A DNA stretch of 64,000 bases from Streptomyces laurentii (GTDB lineage Bacteria > Actinomycetota > Actinomycetes > Streptomycetales > Streptomycetaceae). Positions 7,677 through 15,637 of the stretch are shown here, piece after piece. Positions within the stretch are counted from its first letter, which is position 1; each line of letters starts with the position of its first letter. The stretch is taken from assembly GCA_002355495.1 (NCBI GenBank), contig AP017424.1, positions 7,567,501-7,631,500 on the forward strand, written 5' to 3'. The translations under genes were made by a program, and so were the position numbers. The notes below the pieces were generated by a model. That model was not told the DNA's origin and did no database searches. It saw nothing but the letters and a program-made list of their open reading frames with translations.

Positions 7677-10376
7677 TCAGTGCATGCGGGCGTCGGTGTC
7701 GAACAGGGAAAGCTCGGCGGGGTGGAGGCGGTGCTGGACGACGAAGGAGCGGCCAGCGACTCGCCACAGGCCGCGGCCCCGGGTGAGGTGGGAGAGCGCT
7801 CCGGCCTCGACGGACGTCAGGCCGAGGAGCCCGGAGGCGGCGGAGAGCTGGTCGGCTTCCTGGCGGTAGATCACGCGGGTGGAGCAGTCGGCGAGCAGGC
7901 CCTCGGCGAGCGCGCGGCTCTGGCTGCCGGCGTCACCGGCGGACAGCAGGTCGGACAGCCGGTGGATCACCAGCAGGTTCGCGATGCCCAGGCCGCGCGA
8001 GAGTTTCCACTGGGCCTGCATGCGCATGAGCAGGGCGGGATGGCGCATCAGACGCCACGCTTCGTCGTAGATGACCCAGCGTCTGCCGCCGTGGGGGTCG
8101 GTGAGGGCGGCTTCCATCCAGGCGGAGGCGCAGGTCATGGCGAGGACGAGGGCGGTGTCGTCGCTGCCGCCGAGGCGGGAGAGGTCGACGGTCAGCATCG
8201 GCCGGTACGGGTCGAAGGCGGTGGTGGACGGCGCGTCGAACATGCCGGCCAGGTCGCCGTGCACGAGGCGGCGCATGGCGTGGGCGAGGTCGCGGGCGGC
8301 GTCTCCGAGGCGTCCGGCGAGCATGCCGCCGGCGAGTTCGAGGCCGGGCCCGTCGGCCAGGGTGTGCGCGACGTCGCCGAGCAGGGGTTCGCGGCCACAG
8401 GCGCCGGCGCGGGTGACGGCGGTGTCGAGGGCGACGTCGAGGACGGTGTGCTCCATGGGCAGCAGGTCGCGGCCGAGGACGGTGCGGGCCAGGGAGGCCA
8501 GGAGGAGAAGCCGTCGGGTGCGGACCTCGCCTGCCCACTCCGCCTCCGGTACGGACGGCGGACGGGGCGAGGTGTCGAGGGGGTTGAGCCGCCCGGGCAG
8601 GCCGGGGCCGAGCGCGATGGCCTCGCCGCCGAGAGCCTGGGCGACGGCCGTCCACTCGCCCTTGGGGTCGCACGGCACGTAGACGCGGTAGCCGAAGGCC
8701 ACCGACCGCAGGGCCAGGCTCTTGGCCAGAGCGGACTTGCCCTGCCCGATCACCCCGGCGAGCAGCATGTTCGGGTTGGTGAAGCCCTCGATCTTCCCGT
8801 ACAGGGAGAACGGGTCGAAGGTGAAACTGCCCTCGGCGTGCAGGTCTTTGCCGATGTAGATGCCGTCGGAGCCGAGTCCGCCTTCGGCGAGGAAGGGGTA
8901 GGCGGCGGAGGCGACGGCGGTGGTCATGCGGTGCGCGGGGAGTGTGAGCCGGCTGCCGCGGGTGAAGGCGGCGGCCTGCTGGTAGGTCAGGCGGCGCAGG
9001 TCGACCTGGGCGTCGGCGGCGGCGGTCTCGATCTGGGTGCAGGCGGCGTCGAGGGCCTGGTCGCTGGTCGCGGAGACGGTGAGCAGTCCGGTCAGGGCGA
9101 CGTCGGCGTGGCCGGAGATGAGCTGCTTCTCGCGGGTCTTCACGTCCGCGTACTCGACGTTGTCGGACTCGGAGTCGACCTGCCCGCGGCGCCGGCGTTC
9201 GGAGGCGTCCGAGATGATCGCGGCCTTGCGGCGCTGGACGTCCCGAAGGGCGGACTCGATGCCCTGTGGCGCGTAGAGGAGGGAGAAGGTGCGCCGCACG
9301 CCGGCGCTGAACATCAGGCTGTGCAGGAACCCGGGGTGGACCTCGGTCCGCGGCCAGTTCTCGACCCAGAAGGTGGCGTGCCGGGCGCTGTCGGTGATCA
9401 GCCGGTCGGGCGTCTCGACCTGGGCGACGGGGCCGGCGGCGGCCGGATCGGCCTCGGCCTGCCCGGTGGCCGACCACTGCTGCAGCCGGGCGGTGGAGGC
9501 CGGGTCGTAGGCGGTGCGCAGCACGGCGGCGATCTCGCGGGCCCCGAGCCAGCCAGAGACGGTCAGCCCCGCGGTGCGCGCGGCCTGAGCGACCGAGGAG
9601 GTGGTCTGTTCCATGACGGTCGCGGCGCCGTCGAGGCCGCCGCCGGCCTGGCTGATCAGGCGCTTGGCGGCCTTCAGGTCCAGGGCGACGGCCAGGTACG
9701 CCTCGTGCGGGGCGGCGGCCGGTCCGGCGGAGGAGAGGAGGTCGGTGTAGATCTGCCCGGCGAGAGGGGCCTGGGGGTTGCCGTGCTCGGCCCAGTGGCG
9801 GGCGAGGCTGTCGCCGGAGTCCGGCACCGTACGCTCCAGGACCTGCACGGTGGCGATCCGGCCGGTGCGGGCGATGCCGGCGAGCGCCCGCCCCCACGCG
9901 CTCACGTTGGCGTTCTGAGTAGCCGGGTCGAGCAGCGCGAACGCCCGGCTGGAGACGCGCGCGACGGCGGTCAGCGTCTGGCCGTGCGGGTCGTGGATGG
10001 TGGCCGTACCGCAGGCCGAGGTGGTCACGCGCAGGGACGCGGCGGCGCCGGGCAGGTGCAGCAGTCCTTCGACCCGCGGCCGGGAGACCGGACGGGCCCG
10101 CCAGAGGGTCTGCCCGGTGCGGCGGCGGTACGCGTAGCGGGTGACGAGCGGTGCCCAGTCGATCAGCGAGCGGCCCTCGCGCCGTACGCCGATCAGGACG
10201 GCGGCGGCGATCCACAGCGGCGCGAGGACGACGGCACCGGCCAGACCCGCGGTCGTCACGGTGACGAGCAGCAGGGCGAGGGCCGCGGACAGGAGTACGA
10301 GCTGCGGAAGGCTCAGGCCGAGAAGGATGCCTCGCCGGGAGCGAGCGGGGAATTTGACGGTGAGAACAGAGGACAC
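7677..10376 (-). CDS. VirB4-like conjugation ATPase, SCO6880 family
   Basis: 899 aa from GTG at 10376. The N-terminus has two close membrane segments (about residues 18-38 and 45-63: LLGLSLPQLVLLSAALALLLV and AGAVVLAPLWIAAAVLI), a PrgI-like arrangement fused to the ATPase. Walker A GVIGQGKSALAKS lies near residue 544 and Walker B RRWVIYDEAWRLM near 765. This is the energising ATPase of the actinobacterial type IV secretion module, at the inner face of the membrane. It follows the SCO6881-like channel gene, as in other Streptomyces elements. Confidence 0.93.
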   Translation of the reverse strand: MSSVLTVKFPARSRRGILLGLSLPQLVLLSAALALLLVTVTTAGLAGAVVLAPLWIAAAVLIGVRREGRSLIDWAPLVTRYAYRRRTGQTLWRARPVSRPRVEGLLHLPGAAASLRVTTSACGTATIHDPHGQTLTAVARVSSRAFALLDPATQNANVSAWGRALAGIARTGRIATVQVLERTVPDSGDSLARHWAEHGNPQAPLAGQIYTDLLSSAGPAAAPHEAYLAVALDLKAAKRLISQAGGGLDGAATVMEQTTSSVAQAARTAGLTVSGWLGAREIAAVLRTAYDPASTARLQQWSATGQAEADPAAAGPVAQVETPDRLITDSARHATFWVENWPRTEVHPGFLHSLMFSAGVRRTFSLLYAPQGIESALRDVQRRKAAIISDASERRRRGQVDSESDNVEYADVKTREKQLISGHADVALTGLLTVSATSDQALDAACTQIETAAADAQVDLRRLTYQQAAAFTRGSRLTLPAHRMTTAVASAAYPFLAEGGLGSDGIYIGKDLHAEGSFTFDPFSLYGKIEGFTNPNMLLAGVIGQGKSALAKSLALRSVAFGYRVYVPCDPKGEWTAVAQALGGEAIALGPGLPGRLNPLDTSPRPPSVPEAEWAGEVRTRRLLLLASLARTVLGRDLLPMEHTVLDVALDTAVTRAGACGREPLLGDVAHTLADGPGLELAGGMLAGRLGDAARDLAHAMRRLVHGDLAGMFDAPSTTAFDPYRPMLTVDLSRLGGSDDTALVLAMTCASAWMEAALTDPHGGRRWVIYDEAWRLMRHPALLMRMQAQWKLSRGLGIANLLVIHRLSDLLSAGDAGSQSRALAEGLLADCSTRVIYRQEADQLSAASGLLGLTSVEAGALSHLTRGRGLWRVAGRSFVVQHRLHPAELSLFDTDARMH

Positions 10377-10471
10377 GGTTCTTTCCGGGTCGGGGCCGGG
10401 GGCAGGCCGGGTGCGCGTGGCACCCGGGTCCTGCCCCCGGCGGGCGGGCGCGGGAAGGAGAAGAAGGCGGG

Positions 10472-11808
10472 TTACAGGCCGGCCTGTGTGCCGGGCCGGC
10501 CGGCGCCGTCACCGGCGGACGATGCGCCCTCGGCGGGCGGCATCGGGGCGGAGGGGACGCCGTGTTCCCAGTCCTGCCGATCGCCTTCGGAGCCTGTGCC
10601 GGCGCTCCCGCCCGGCGCACCGGAGTCCTGCCCGTCGGCCGAGCGGCTGCCGCTGTGGGCCTGCGGAGGTGCTGCGTAGTGCAGGAGGTCACGCAGATCG
10701 ACGCCGTCGCTGCTGGAGCCGCTGCTCTTGTCCATGCCAGCCGAGCCGGTGGGGCTGGCCGCGATGTCACCGGGGAACCCCCTCCACCCGCGGCCCGCGC
10801 ACCGCCGGCTTCCGCTCCGGCGCCGGCTGCCGCCGCGCCGCCGGTCCCGGCGGTCGCCACCGCGGCGGCGGCCTTTCGGCCGGCGTTCTCGGCGTGCTGG
10901 CGGGCCACCGATGCGCCGGCCCCGCCAGCGCGGTGGATCGACTCGCCGTCGGTGCCCTCGGACGCCCAGTGGACGAACTTGAAGACCATGTAGGGGCAGA
11001 GCAGGACGAGGAGCATGATCACCATGCCGGCCGCGACGTCCGCGAGTGCGCCGATCCCGTCGGTGCTCTCGGTCTTGGCGAGCGCGGACAGGCCCAGGAT
11101 GAACACGATCGTCATCAGCAGCTTGGAGACGACCAGGGTGGCGGTGGCCTCGATCCAGCCGCGCCGCCACCGGCGGGCGACCTCCCAGCCGCCGCCCGCT
11201 CCCGCGAAGATCGCCAGGGTGACGAGGATGAGGATGCCGACCTTGCGGACCATCATCACGCACCAGAACAGGAACGCTCCGACGGAGGCGGCGAGCGCGG
11301 CGACCACGGCGACCAGCCAGCCCAGCCCCGAGATCGCGCCGATCTGCGAGACCTTCACGATCCGGCGCACGGCGGAGGAGATGTCCGTCTCGGCCGCGGC
11401 GAAAAGCCCGTCGGACAAGGCGTCGACGGCCTCGATGGCCACGGTCGTGACAGCGATGGCACCGAACGCGAACAGCACGCCCGACGCGGTGCCTGTCAGG
11501 GCTTGGGCGAGGGCTTGCCCGTCCCGCTTGAAGGCTGCCTTCACCAGCTGGGCGCAGAACGTGGCGACGAGCACGAGCAGCCCGATGGGCAGCAGCGTCT
11601 CGTAGTTGTCGCGGAACCATCCCGCGCCGAGGTCGATGGTGGTGGTCCGGTCGATCGCCTTGGCCGCGAGCTCGGCAGAGGCGGCGGCAAGGTCGCCGGC
11701 GCTCTCGGCCAGCCAGTTCCCGATCGACCCGACCGGGTCGGACGCGAAACTGATCACATCGCTGACGTCGCAGATGGAACCGGCGACGGGCAGGTCACAA
11801 AAGCCCAC
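10472..11808 (-). CDS. Polytopic membrane transfer protein, SCO6881 family (frame broken)
   Basis: Starts MGFCDLPVAGSICDVSDVI and has about six hydrophobic segments (LLPIGLLVLVATFCAQLV, GVLFAFGAIAVTTVAIEAV, GLGWLVAVVAALAASVGAFLF, VGILILVTLAIFAGA, LLMTIVFILGLSAL, MVIMLLVLLCPYMVFKFV), so it is a VirB6-like channel component. After AAGGGG the frame should move to FPGDIAASPTGSAGMDKSSG and end at 10472, giving 445 aa; one G is missing from the run at 10778-10782. Read without repair the frame runs on for 1291 aa antisense to the VirB4 gene, which is not credible. Confidence 0.85.
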
Positions 11809-11835
11809 GCGGGCGTTCCTTTCGTACGGGAGGGA

Positions 11836-12513
11836 CTACGGGGCGACGCGCGGGGCGACGGCGACCAGGCGGCAGTCCGTGCCGGGACGGCACTGCACGG
11901 CGAGGGTGACCTGCCGGTCCTCCGCGCCGGAACCGCCGCCGTTCCAGGCGAGCTTGGTCTTGCCGCGGACGGTGACGGCGTAGATGTACGCCTTCGTGAT
12001 CGCGGCCGGATCGTCGGCGAGGGCCTGCTTGAACGCGGACGGGAAATGAGCCTCGCCGGCCACCGCGGTGGCGTGCTGCCCGTTGTCCGCCAGCCGCGAC
12101 CACAGCACCGGATCGGGGACCTGGGCCTGCACGGAGTCCCAGTCCGCGTACGCGGACTCGGTGGTCATCCAGGCGCGCATACCGGCCAGTTGCTGGGCGT
12201 GGGTGGTGGTGCGGGCGTCGAAAGCCCAGAGCATGACCGCGCCGGCCTTGGCGAACGCCAGCGGGTCGCCGATCGAGGGCGGCCCGGGGACGGGCGTGGT
12301 CGGGAGAGCGCCGTCCGCGGACGGGGCGGTGTCCGTGTTCGTCGAAGCGGACGCGCTCGGCCGCGGCGTCGCGGGGCCGGCGCGCTTGTCGTGGCCGGTC
12401 CACCAGGCGACCGCCGCGGTGAGGACCAGCAGGACGGCCAGGACGCCGGCCGCGATGAGCACGCGCCGCGAGGGCCGCCGGCGGATACCACGTGGGAGGG
12501 AACGTTTCCCCAT
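11836..12513 (-). CDS. Membrane-anchored conjugation protein, possible VirB8-like
   Basis: 225 aa from ATG at 12513, overlapping the previous stop by one base (TGATG). A short basic cytoplasmic start is followed by one membrane helix (RVLIAAGVLAVLLVLTAAVAWW, residues 17-38), a Ser/Thr/Pro linker, then an extracytoplasmic domain of about 150 aa (AGMRAWMTTESAYADWDSVQ...). Topology and position match the bitopic VirB8/TraC-like proteins of Gram-positive secretion systems, whose outer domain is NTF2-like; the fold assignment is inference. Two Cys near the end (VQCRPGTDC) could form a disulfide. Confidence 0.75.
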   Translation of the reverse strand: MGKRSLPRGIRRRPSRRVLIAAGVLAVLLVLTAAVAWWTGHDKRAGPATPRPSASASTNTDTAPSADGALPTTPVPGPPSIGDPLAFAKAGAVMLWAFDARTTTHAQQLAGMRAWMTTESAYADWDSVQAQVPDPVLWSRLADNGQHATAVAGEAHFPSAFKQALADDPAAITKAYIYAVTVRGKTKLAWNGGGSGAEDRQVTLAVQCRPGTDCRLVAVAPRVAP

Positions 12514-12842
12514 CAGTGGACCTGGGATCCGAGCGCGGAGAAGAAGGCCACGATGCCGTTGGCCGCGCCGAGCCCGAGGGCGGCGCCGGCGGAGACGACG
12601 GCGCCCTTCTTGCCGGTCGCCTCGGCCTGGTGGCCGCCGGAGTGGTGGCCCCAGGCCCACACTCCCAGGCTCACGGCGAGCGCGCCGACCACGGCGATGA
12701 TGCCGAACAAATTGATGGAGTTGACGACGCTGCGCAGGACATCGAGACCGGGCAGGCCGCCGCCCTTCGGTGAGACGCCGGGGTCGTAGGCGAGATGGAC
12801 GAACCGGTCGTGCAGAGAGGGAGTAAGGGTGGCGGAGGAGAT
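12513..12842 (-). CDS. DUF6112-like small membrane protein with non-standard start
   Basis: The conserved part is LLGAANG-type sequence: FGIIAVVGALAVSLGVWAWG and VVSAGAALGLGAANGIVAFFSAL, two membrane helices. In the same frame upstream is SLHDRFVHLAYDPGVSPKGG, clearly part of the protein, but no ATG, GTG or TTG occurs before TTG 12710. AAGGAG at 12848-12853 is followed at proper spacing by ATC at 12842, where an ATG would be expected (ACCATCTCC). So either ATC is used or the start has been damaged. With ATC the product is 109 aa. Pilin-like or channel subunit role is inferred from position. Confidence 0.65.
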   Translation of the reverse strand: MSSATLTPSLHDRFVHLAYDPGVSPKGGGLPGLDVLRSVVNSINLFGIIAVVGALAVSLGVWAWGHHSGGHQAEATGKKGAVVSAGAALGLGAANGIVAFFSALGSQVH

Positions 12843-12959
12843 GGTGCGCTCCTTGTGCGGGCAGGGCGAGGCGACCCTGCCGGGGAACGGGAAGAAAGAA
12901 GGGGGGAGGTGGTCCGGTCCGTCCGGCGCCCAAGGAGAGGCAGGCCGGGCGGACCGGTG

Positions 12960-14054
12960 TCACAGGACGCGGCGGGCGCTGTGAGCGGCGAAGTCGTCGA
13001 GGGACGCGAGGCGGACGTTCCGGCCGGTGCGGGGCGCTTCGAGTACGAGGCCGTGGCCGGCGTAGAGGCCGACATGATCGGGGCTTGCCGGGGTGCCGCG
13101 GCTGAACAGCAGGTCACCCACGGCGAGTTTGTTCAGCGGGACGGGGCGTCCCTCGCGGACCTGGGTGTATGTGGTGCGGGTCAGCGTGATGCCCCCGGCC
13201 TTGTACGCCTGCTGAACGAGCGAACTGCAGTCGCAGCGGCCCATCGGGTCCGGCCCATGGGCGGCGGTGCAGGAGCCGCCCCACTGGTAGGGCGTGCCGA
13301 GCTGCCGCATCGCCCAGTTCAGGGCCTTCCTCGCACGGGGGTCGGCGTCAGCCGGGACCGTGTAGCCGTCCGGGACGGAGCCCTCGGGGATCGGGCCGGA
13401 GGCGCCGATGCCGTCGAGGGCGCCGCAGGGGCCGGACGCCGGCCTGGACGTGCTGCCCTGGGGACTGGGGGAGTTCAAGGTCGGGGCGATGGCGGTGCGC
13501 AGGGCCCGGGCGAGGGGTTCCCACTGCGCGTACGCGTCGGGGTACGCGGAGCGCTGCACCTTCTGCGCGGCCTGGGCGACCGTCATCTGCTGCCACCCCG
13601 GCACCCTCAGCAGCGCCTCGTAGAAGCGGGTGCTCGCGTGGACAGGGTCGCGGATCTGGGCGGCGCTGCCCCAGCCCTGGCTCGGCCGCTGCTGGAAAAG
13701 CCCCAAGCTGTCGCGGTCTCCGTAGGAGAGGTTGCGCAGGCGGGATTCCTGGATGGCGGTGGCCAGCGCGACGACCTGGCCGCGCTCGGGAACTCCGAGA
13801 GCGACGCCGGTGGCGACGATGGTGCGGGCGTGAGGGATCTGCTCGTCGGGCAGCTCCAGCCCGGGGACACGCAGGTTGGTGACGACGGAGCCGCTGAGCA
13901 CGGCGGCGACCTGATGCTGCACGGCGCCCGAGTCGACGCCGCACAGTGCCGCGGCACTGGCTGTGGAGCTGCCGGCGGCGGCCAGGACGGCCGTGCCGGC
14001 GATAAGGAGAGGGGACAGGCAGAGCACGCCGATCGCGGCGGCGGCGCCCTTCAC
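12960..14054 (-). CDS. Secreted lytic transglycosylase-like / NlpC-P60 (C40) peptidase
   Basis: 364 aa from GTG at 14054. The N-terminal hydrophobic stretch (AAAIGVLCLSPLLIAGTAVLAAAG) is a signal peptide or anchor. Residues about 90-180 (ATAIQESRLRNLSYGDRDSLGLFQQRPS) resemble the transglycosylase-like fold with catalytic Glu in IQESRL. The C-terminal domain has RCDCSSLVQQAYK with nucleophile Cys and PDHVGLYAG with the catalytic His, typical of C40 peptidases. It is the VirB1-type wall hydrolase that opens peptidoglycan for the transfer channel. It is the first large gene of the - strand operon, behind a long structured leader. Confidence 0.92.
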   Translation of the reverse strand: MKGAAAAIGVLCLSPLLIAGTAVLAAAGSSTASAAALCGVDSGAVQHQVAAVLSGSVVTNLRVPGLELPDEQIPHARTIVATGVALGVPERGQVVALATAIQESRLRNLSYGDRDSLGLFQQRPSQGWGSAAQIRDPVHASTRFYEALLRVPGWQQMTVAQAAQKVQRSAYPDAYAQWEPLARALRTAIAPTLNSPSPQGSTSRPASGPCGALDGIGASGPIPEGSVPDGYTVPADADPRARKALNWAMRQLGTPYQWGGSCTAAHGPDPMGRCDCSSLVQQAYKAGGITLTRTTYTQVREGRPVPLNKLAVGDLLFSRGTPASPDHVGLYAGHGLVLEAPRTGRNVRLASLDDFAAHSARRVL

Positions 14055-14119
14055 TCGCGGGCGGCCTCCGGCCGACGGGCAGCGGAGCGGTCACCTGGGT
14101 ACGGGGTGGGACGGGTCAC
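14051..14119 (-). CDS. 22-aa upstream ORF coupled to the cell-wall hydrolase gene
   Basis: GTG at 14119 with GAGGAC 6 nt upstream opens a 23-codon frame (MTRPTPYPGD... ending EAARE) whose TGA overlaps the GTG start of the C40 peptidase (GTGA). This is the same coupling used between all neighbouring genes. It is rich in Pro and Arg and probably matters more as a coupling or regulatory upstream ORF than as a protein. Too short for ordinary gene finders. Confidence 0.5.
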   Translation of the reverse strand: MTRPTPYPGDRSAARRPEAARE

Positions 14120-14139
14120 GGTGAAGTCCTCGTGGAGGG

Positions 14140-14184
14140 GCTCCGGCCGCACGGTGTGCGAGGGAAGGGCCGTGCGGCCGGAGC
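14140..14184. promoter_or_regulatory. Perfect 15-bp hairpin in leader of conjugation operon
   Basis: Arms 14140-14154 and 14170-14184 (GCTCCGGCCGCACGG and its complement) with a 15-nt loop. It lies between the mini-ORF array and the 22-aa ORF on the transcript of the - strand operon. No U-run follows, so it could be a GC-rich Streptomyces terminator/attenuator or a structural leader element. Confidence 0.7.
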
Positions 14185-14203
14185 GGTGGAGCAGGGCGGG
14201 CGG

Positions 14204-14244
14204 GCCCGGGGTGGGTGCGTGTTGCCTCACGCACCCACCCGGGC
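14204..14244. promoter_or_regulatory. Second hairpin in leader of conjugation operon
   Basis: Arms GGGTGGGTGCGTG (14209-14221) and the exact complement 14228-14240, loop TTGCCT on + (AGGCAA in the - strand RNA). The pairing extends outward with one bulged base to 14204 and 14244. It starts 9 nt after the last mini-ORF stop, where a translating ribosome would cover or expose it. The same AGGCAA loop recurs in two hairpins upstream of the replication operon near 44.2 kb. Confidence 0.75.
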
Positions 14245-14252
14245 GAGAAGGG

Positions 14253-14267
14253 TTACGGGCGGAACAT
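14253..14267 (-). CDS. Mini-ORF 4 of leader array (MFRP)
   Basis: ATG TTC CGC CCG TAA, with AGGAGG at 14275-14280, 7 nt before the start. It is the most promoter-distal copy; its stop is 9 nt ahead of the first leader hairpin. Confidence 0.55.
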   Translation of the reverse strand: MFRP

Positions 14268-14317
14268 CAGCTGGCCTCCTCAGTCAAGGAGCGGACGGGG
14301 CGCGGTGCGGGGGCGGG

Positions 14318-14332
14318 TTACGGGCGGAACAT
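14318..14332 (-). CDS. Mini-ORF 3 of leader array (MFRP)
   Basis: ATG TTC CGC CCG TAA, with GGGAGG at 14340-14345, 7 nt before the start. The 15-nt coding part is identical to mini-ORF 4, while the flanks between the two differ. Confidence 0.55.
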   Translation of the reverse strand: MFRP

Positions 14333-14379
14333 CGGCGGGCCTCCCAAGGTGACGAAGGAGCGAGCGGAACGGGGCGGGA

Positions 14380-14394
14380 TCAAGGGCGGTACAC
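14380..14394 (-). CDS. Mini-ORF 2 of leader array (MYRP)
   Basis: GTG TAC CGC CCT TGA, with AGGAGG at 14400-14405, 5 nt before the start. Phe is replaced by Tyr, a conservative aromatic change, and the Pro codon and stop also differ. Confidence 0.55.
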   Translation of the reverse strand: MYRP

Positions 14395-14460
14395 GGTGGC
14401 CTCCTGGACGGGGTTGCTGTGGTGATCACGAATCGGGGGCGGAGCGGGGCGCGTGCGGGG

Positions 14461-14475
14461 TCACGGACGGAACAC
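14461..14475 (-). CDS. Mini-ORF 1 of leader array (MFRP), promoter-proximal
   Basis: GTG TTC CGT CCG TGA, with TGGAGG at 14481-14486, 5 nt before the start. An in-frame ATG at 14502 would give a 13-aa peptide ending LVFRP, but that ATG has no ribosome binding site. Confidence 0.5.
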   Translation of the reverse strand: MFRP

Positions 14476-14486
14476 GAGGGCCTCCA

Positions 14487-14752
14487 GGGCAGGAGAGGGC
14501 ATGAGGGGAGGGGCGCCATCGGCGGTGTCCGCCGGGCAGTGACAAGACAGTAAGCCCGAATCCCCGGTCACCGAAATCGCGAGACGAAATCCCCGCGATT
14601 TTGGGCCCTTTCGGCGGCGATGCTTCTCAACCGGGGATCGTGCCCTACAGTTTTGGCCTCCCCGCGCGCCCACCGCCTTCTGCCTTGCCGTGGGCCTTCG
14701 GCGCGGTCTGGAGCTCTTCTCCCGTATCCCTTCACCGAATTGGGGCCCGCTC
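14487..14752. promoter_or_regulatory. Divergent promoter region between conjugation operon and methyltransferase
   Basis: 266 bp between the mini-ORF array (leftward) and the methyltransferase (rightward). It has lower GC than its surroundings. It holds an inverted repeat AAATCGCG / CGCGATTT (14572-14601) and half-sites related to the operator at 15556: GAATCCCCGG near 14558 and ACCGGGGAT near 14630. Promoters for both operons must lie here; no clear -35/-10 pair can be fixed by eye. Confidence 0.5.
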
Positions 14753-15507
14753 TTGTCTTTTTCCCTGCACCAGGGGGACGCGCTCAGCGTCCTTTCGACC
14801 CTTCCGGACGCCTGTGCCGACTCCGTCATCACCGACCCGCCGTACAACAGCGGCGGCCGGACCGCGCAGGAACGCACCAGCCGCTCGGCCCGGCAGAAGT
14901 ACGTCTCCGCCGACGCCAAGCACGCCCTGCCGGACTTCGTGGGCGAGAACATGGACCAGAGGAGCTTCACACTCTGGCTGACGCAGATCATGACCGAGGC
15001 GCACCGGGCCACGAAGACCGGCGGAACCGCGCTCCTGTTCACCGACTGGCGCCAGCTGCCGGCGACCACCGACGCCCTGCAGGCCGCCGGATGGCTGTGG
15101 CTGGGCGTCCTGACCTGGCACAAGCCGCAGGCCAGGCCCCAGAAGGGCAAGTTCCGGCAGGACTCAGAGTTCATCGTCTGGGGCGCGAAGGGCAAGATCG
15201 ACGCCGCGGCGAATCCGGTCTACCTGCCCGGCCTCTACTCCGCCTCGCAGCCCTCGGGCAAGGAGCGACGGCACATCACGCAGAAGCCGGTCTCGGTGAT
15301 GCGTGAGCTGGTGAAGATCTGCCCTCCGGGTGGCACCGTCCTGGACTTCTGCGCCGGATCGGGCTCCCCGGGGTCGCCGCTCTGCTCGAAGGACGGCAGT
15401 TCATCGGCGTCGAGAAGACCGAGGAATACGCCGCCGTCGCCACCGAGCGGCTGGCCGAGACCCTCCAGCAGACCGCGTCCCAGAGCGATTTCACGCTGGC
15501 AGCCTGA
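14753..15507 (+). CDS. DNA methyltransferase, beta-class (frame broken near the end)
   Basis: Start TTG at 14753 (MSFSLHQGDALSVLSTL) fits the family N-terminus. Motif IV DPPYNSGG lies near residue 30, LLFTDWRQLPATTDAL in the middle, and motif I DFCAGSG near residue 205, the order of beta-class N4-cytosine/N6-adenine enzymes. After GSGS the frame should continue GVAALLEGRQFIGVEKTEEY to a stop at 15505-15507; a base is missing near 15366-15369. Repaired length 251 aa. No partner endonuclease is seen, so it is probably an orphan enzyme that helps the element evade host restriction. Confidence 0.85.
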
Positions 15508-15536
15508 TCCGCACCGGCCTGATTTCTCGTTTAGGC

Positions 15537-15580
15537 GGGCGCAATATAGCGGCGGATCCCCGGTTTCCGAAACCGGGGAT
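15537..15580. promoter_or_regulatory. Composite promoter/operator element, copy 1
   Basis: GGGCGCAATATA at 15537-15548, then 7 bp, then a perfect 25-bp dyad centred on C15568 with arms ATCCCCGGTTTC. The same composite with identical spacing occurs at 23044-23091. The first part may contain a -10 element and the dyad a repressor site. It precedes the DUF4913 gene by about 60 bp. Confidence 0.75.
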
Positions 15581-15637
15581 TCTCTGGATCATCGGGGTCG
15601 CTGAGTAACCGGCTCCGGCTGCAAGGAGATCCATTTC

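Larger units (their letters stand above)
14253..14486 (-). other. Array of four tandem mini-ORFs, each with its own Shine-Dalgarno
   Basis: Four imperfect repeats spaced 65, 62 and 81 bp apart. Each consists of a strong ribosome binding site (AGGAGG, GGGAGG, AGGAGG, TGGAGG) followed by CC, a 3-5 nt spacer, ATG or GTG, and then only three more codons and a stop: Met-Phe-Arg-Pro or Met-Tyr-Arg-Pro. Stop codons differ (TAA, TAA, TGA, TGA) and third bases vary (CGC/CGT, CCG/CCT), so the peptide rather than the DNA appears conserved. The array lies in the leader of the - strand conjugation operon, before two hairpins and the cell-wall hydrolase gene. Confidence 0.8.

Noticed and set aside
7668..10679. 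1003-aa + strand open frame opposite the VirB4-like gene
   Set aside because: Mirror of the third-position GC of the real - strand gene; low-complexity Gly/Val/Arg sequence without any domain.
7933..10777. Fusion of the SCO6881-like protein to an 840-aa extension
   Set aside because: The extension is an Arg/Pro-rich shadow of the VirB4 gene in another frame; one missing G at 10778-10782 explains it.
14461..14502. 13-aa peptide ending LVFRP from ATG 14502 instead of mini-ORF 1
   Set aside because: In frame, but the ATG has no Shine-Dalgarno, whereas GTG 14475 has one like the other three copies.
14690..14752. Upstream start for the DNA methyltransferase at 14690
   Set aside because: Adds 21 residues not typical of the family; TTG 14753 begins exactly at SFSLHQGDAL.
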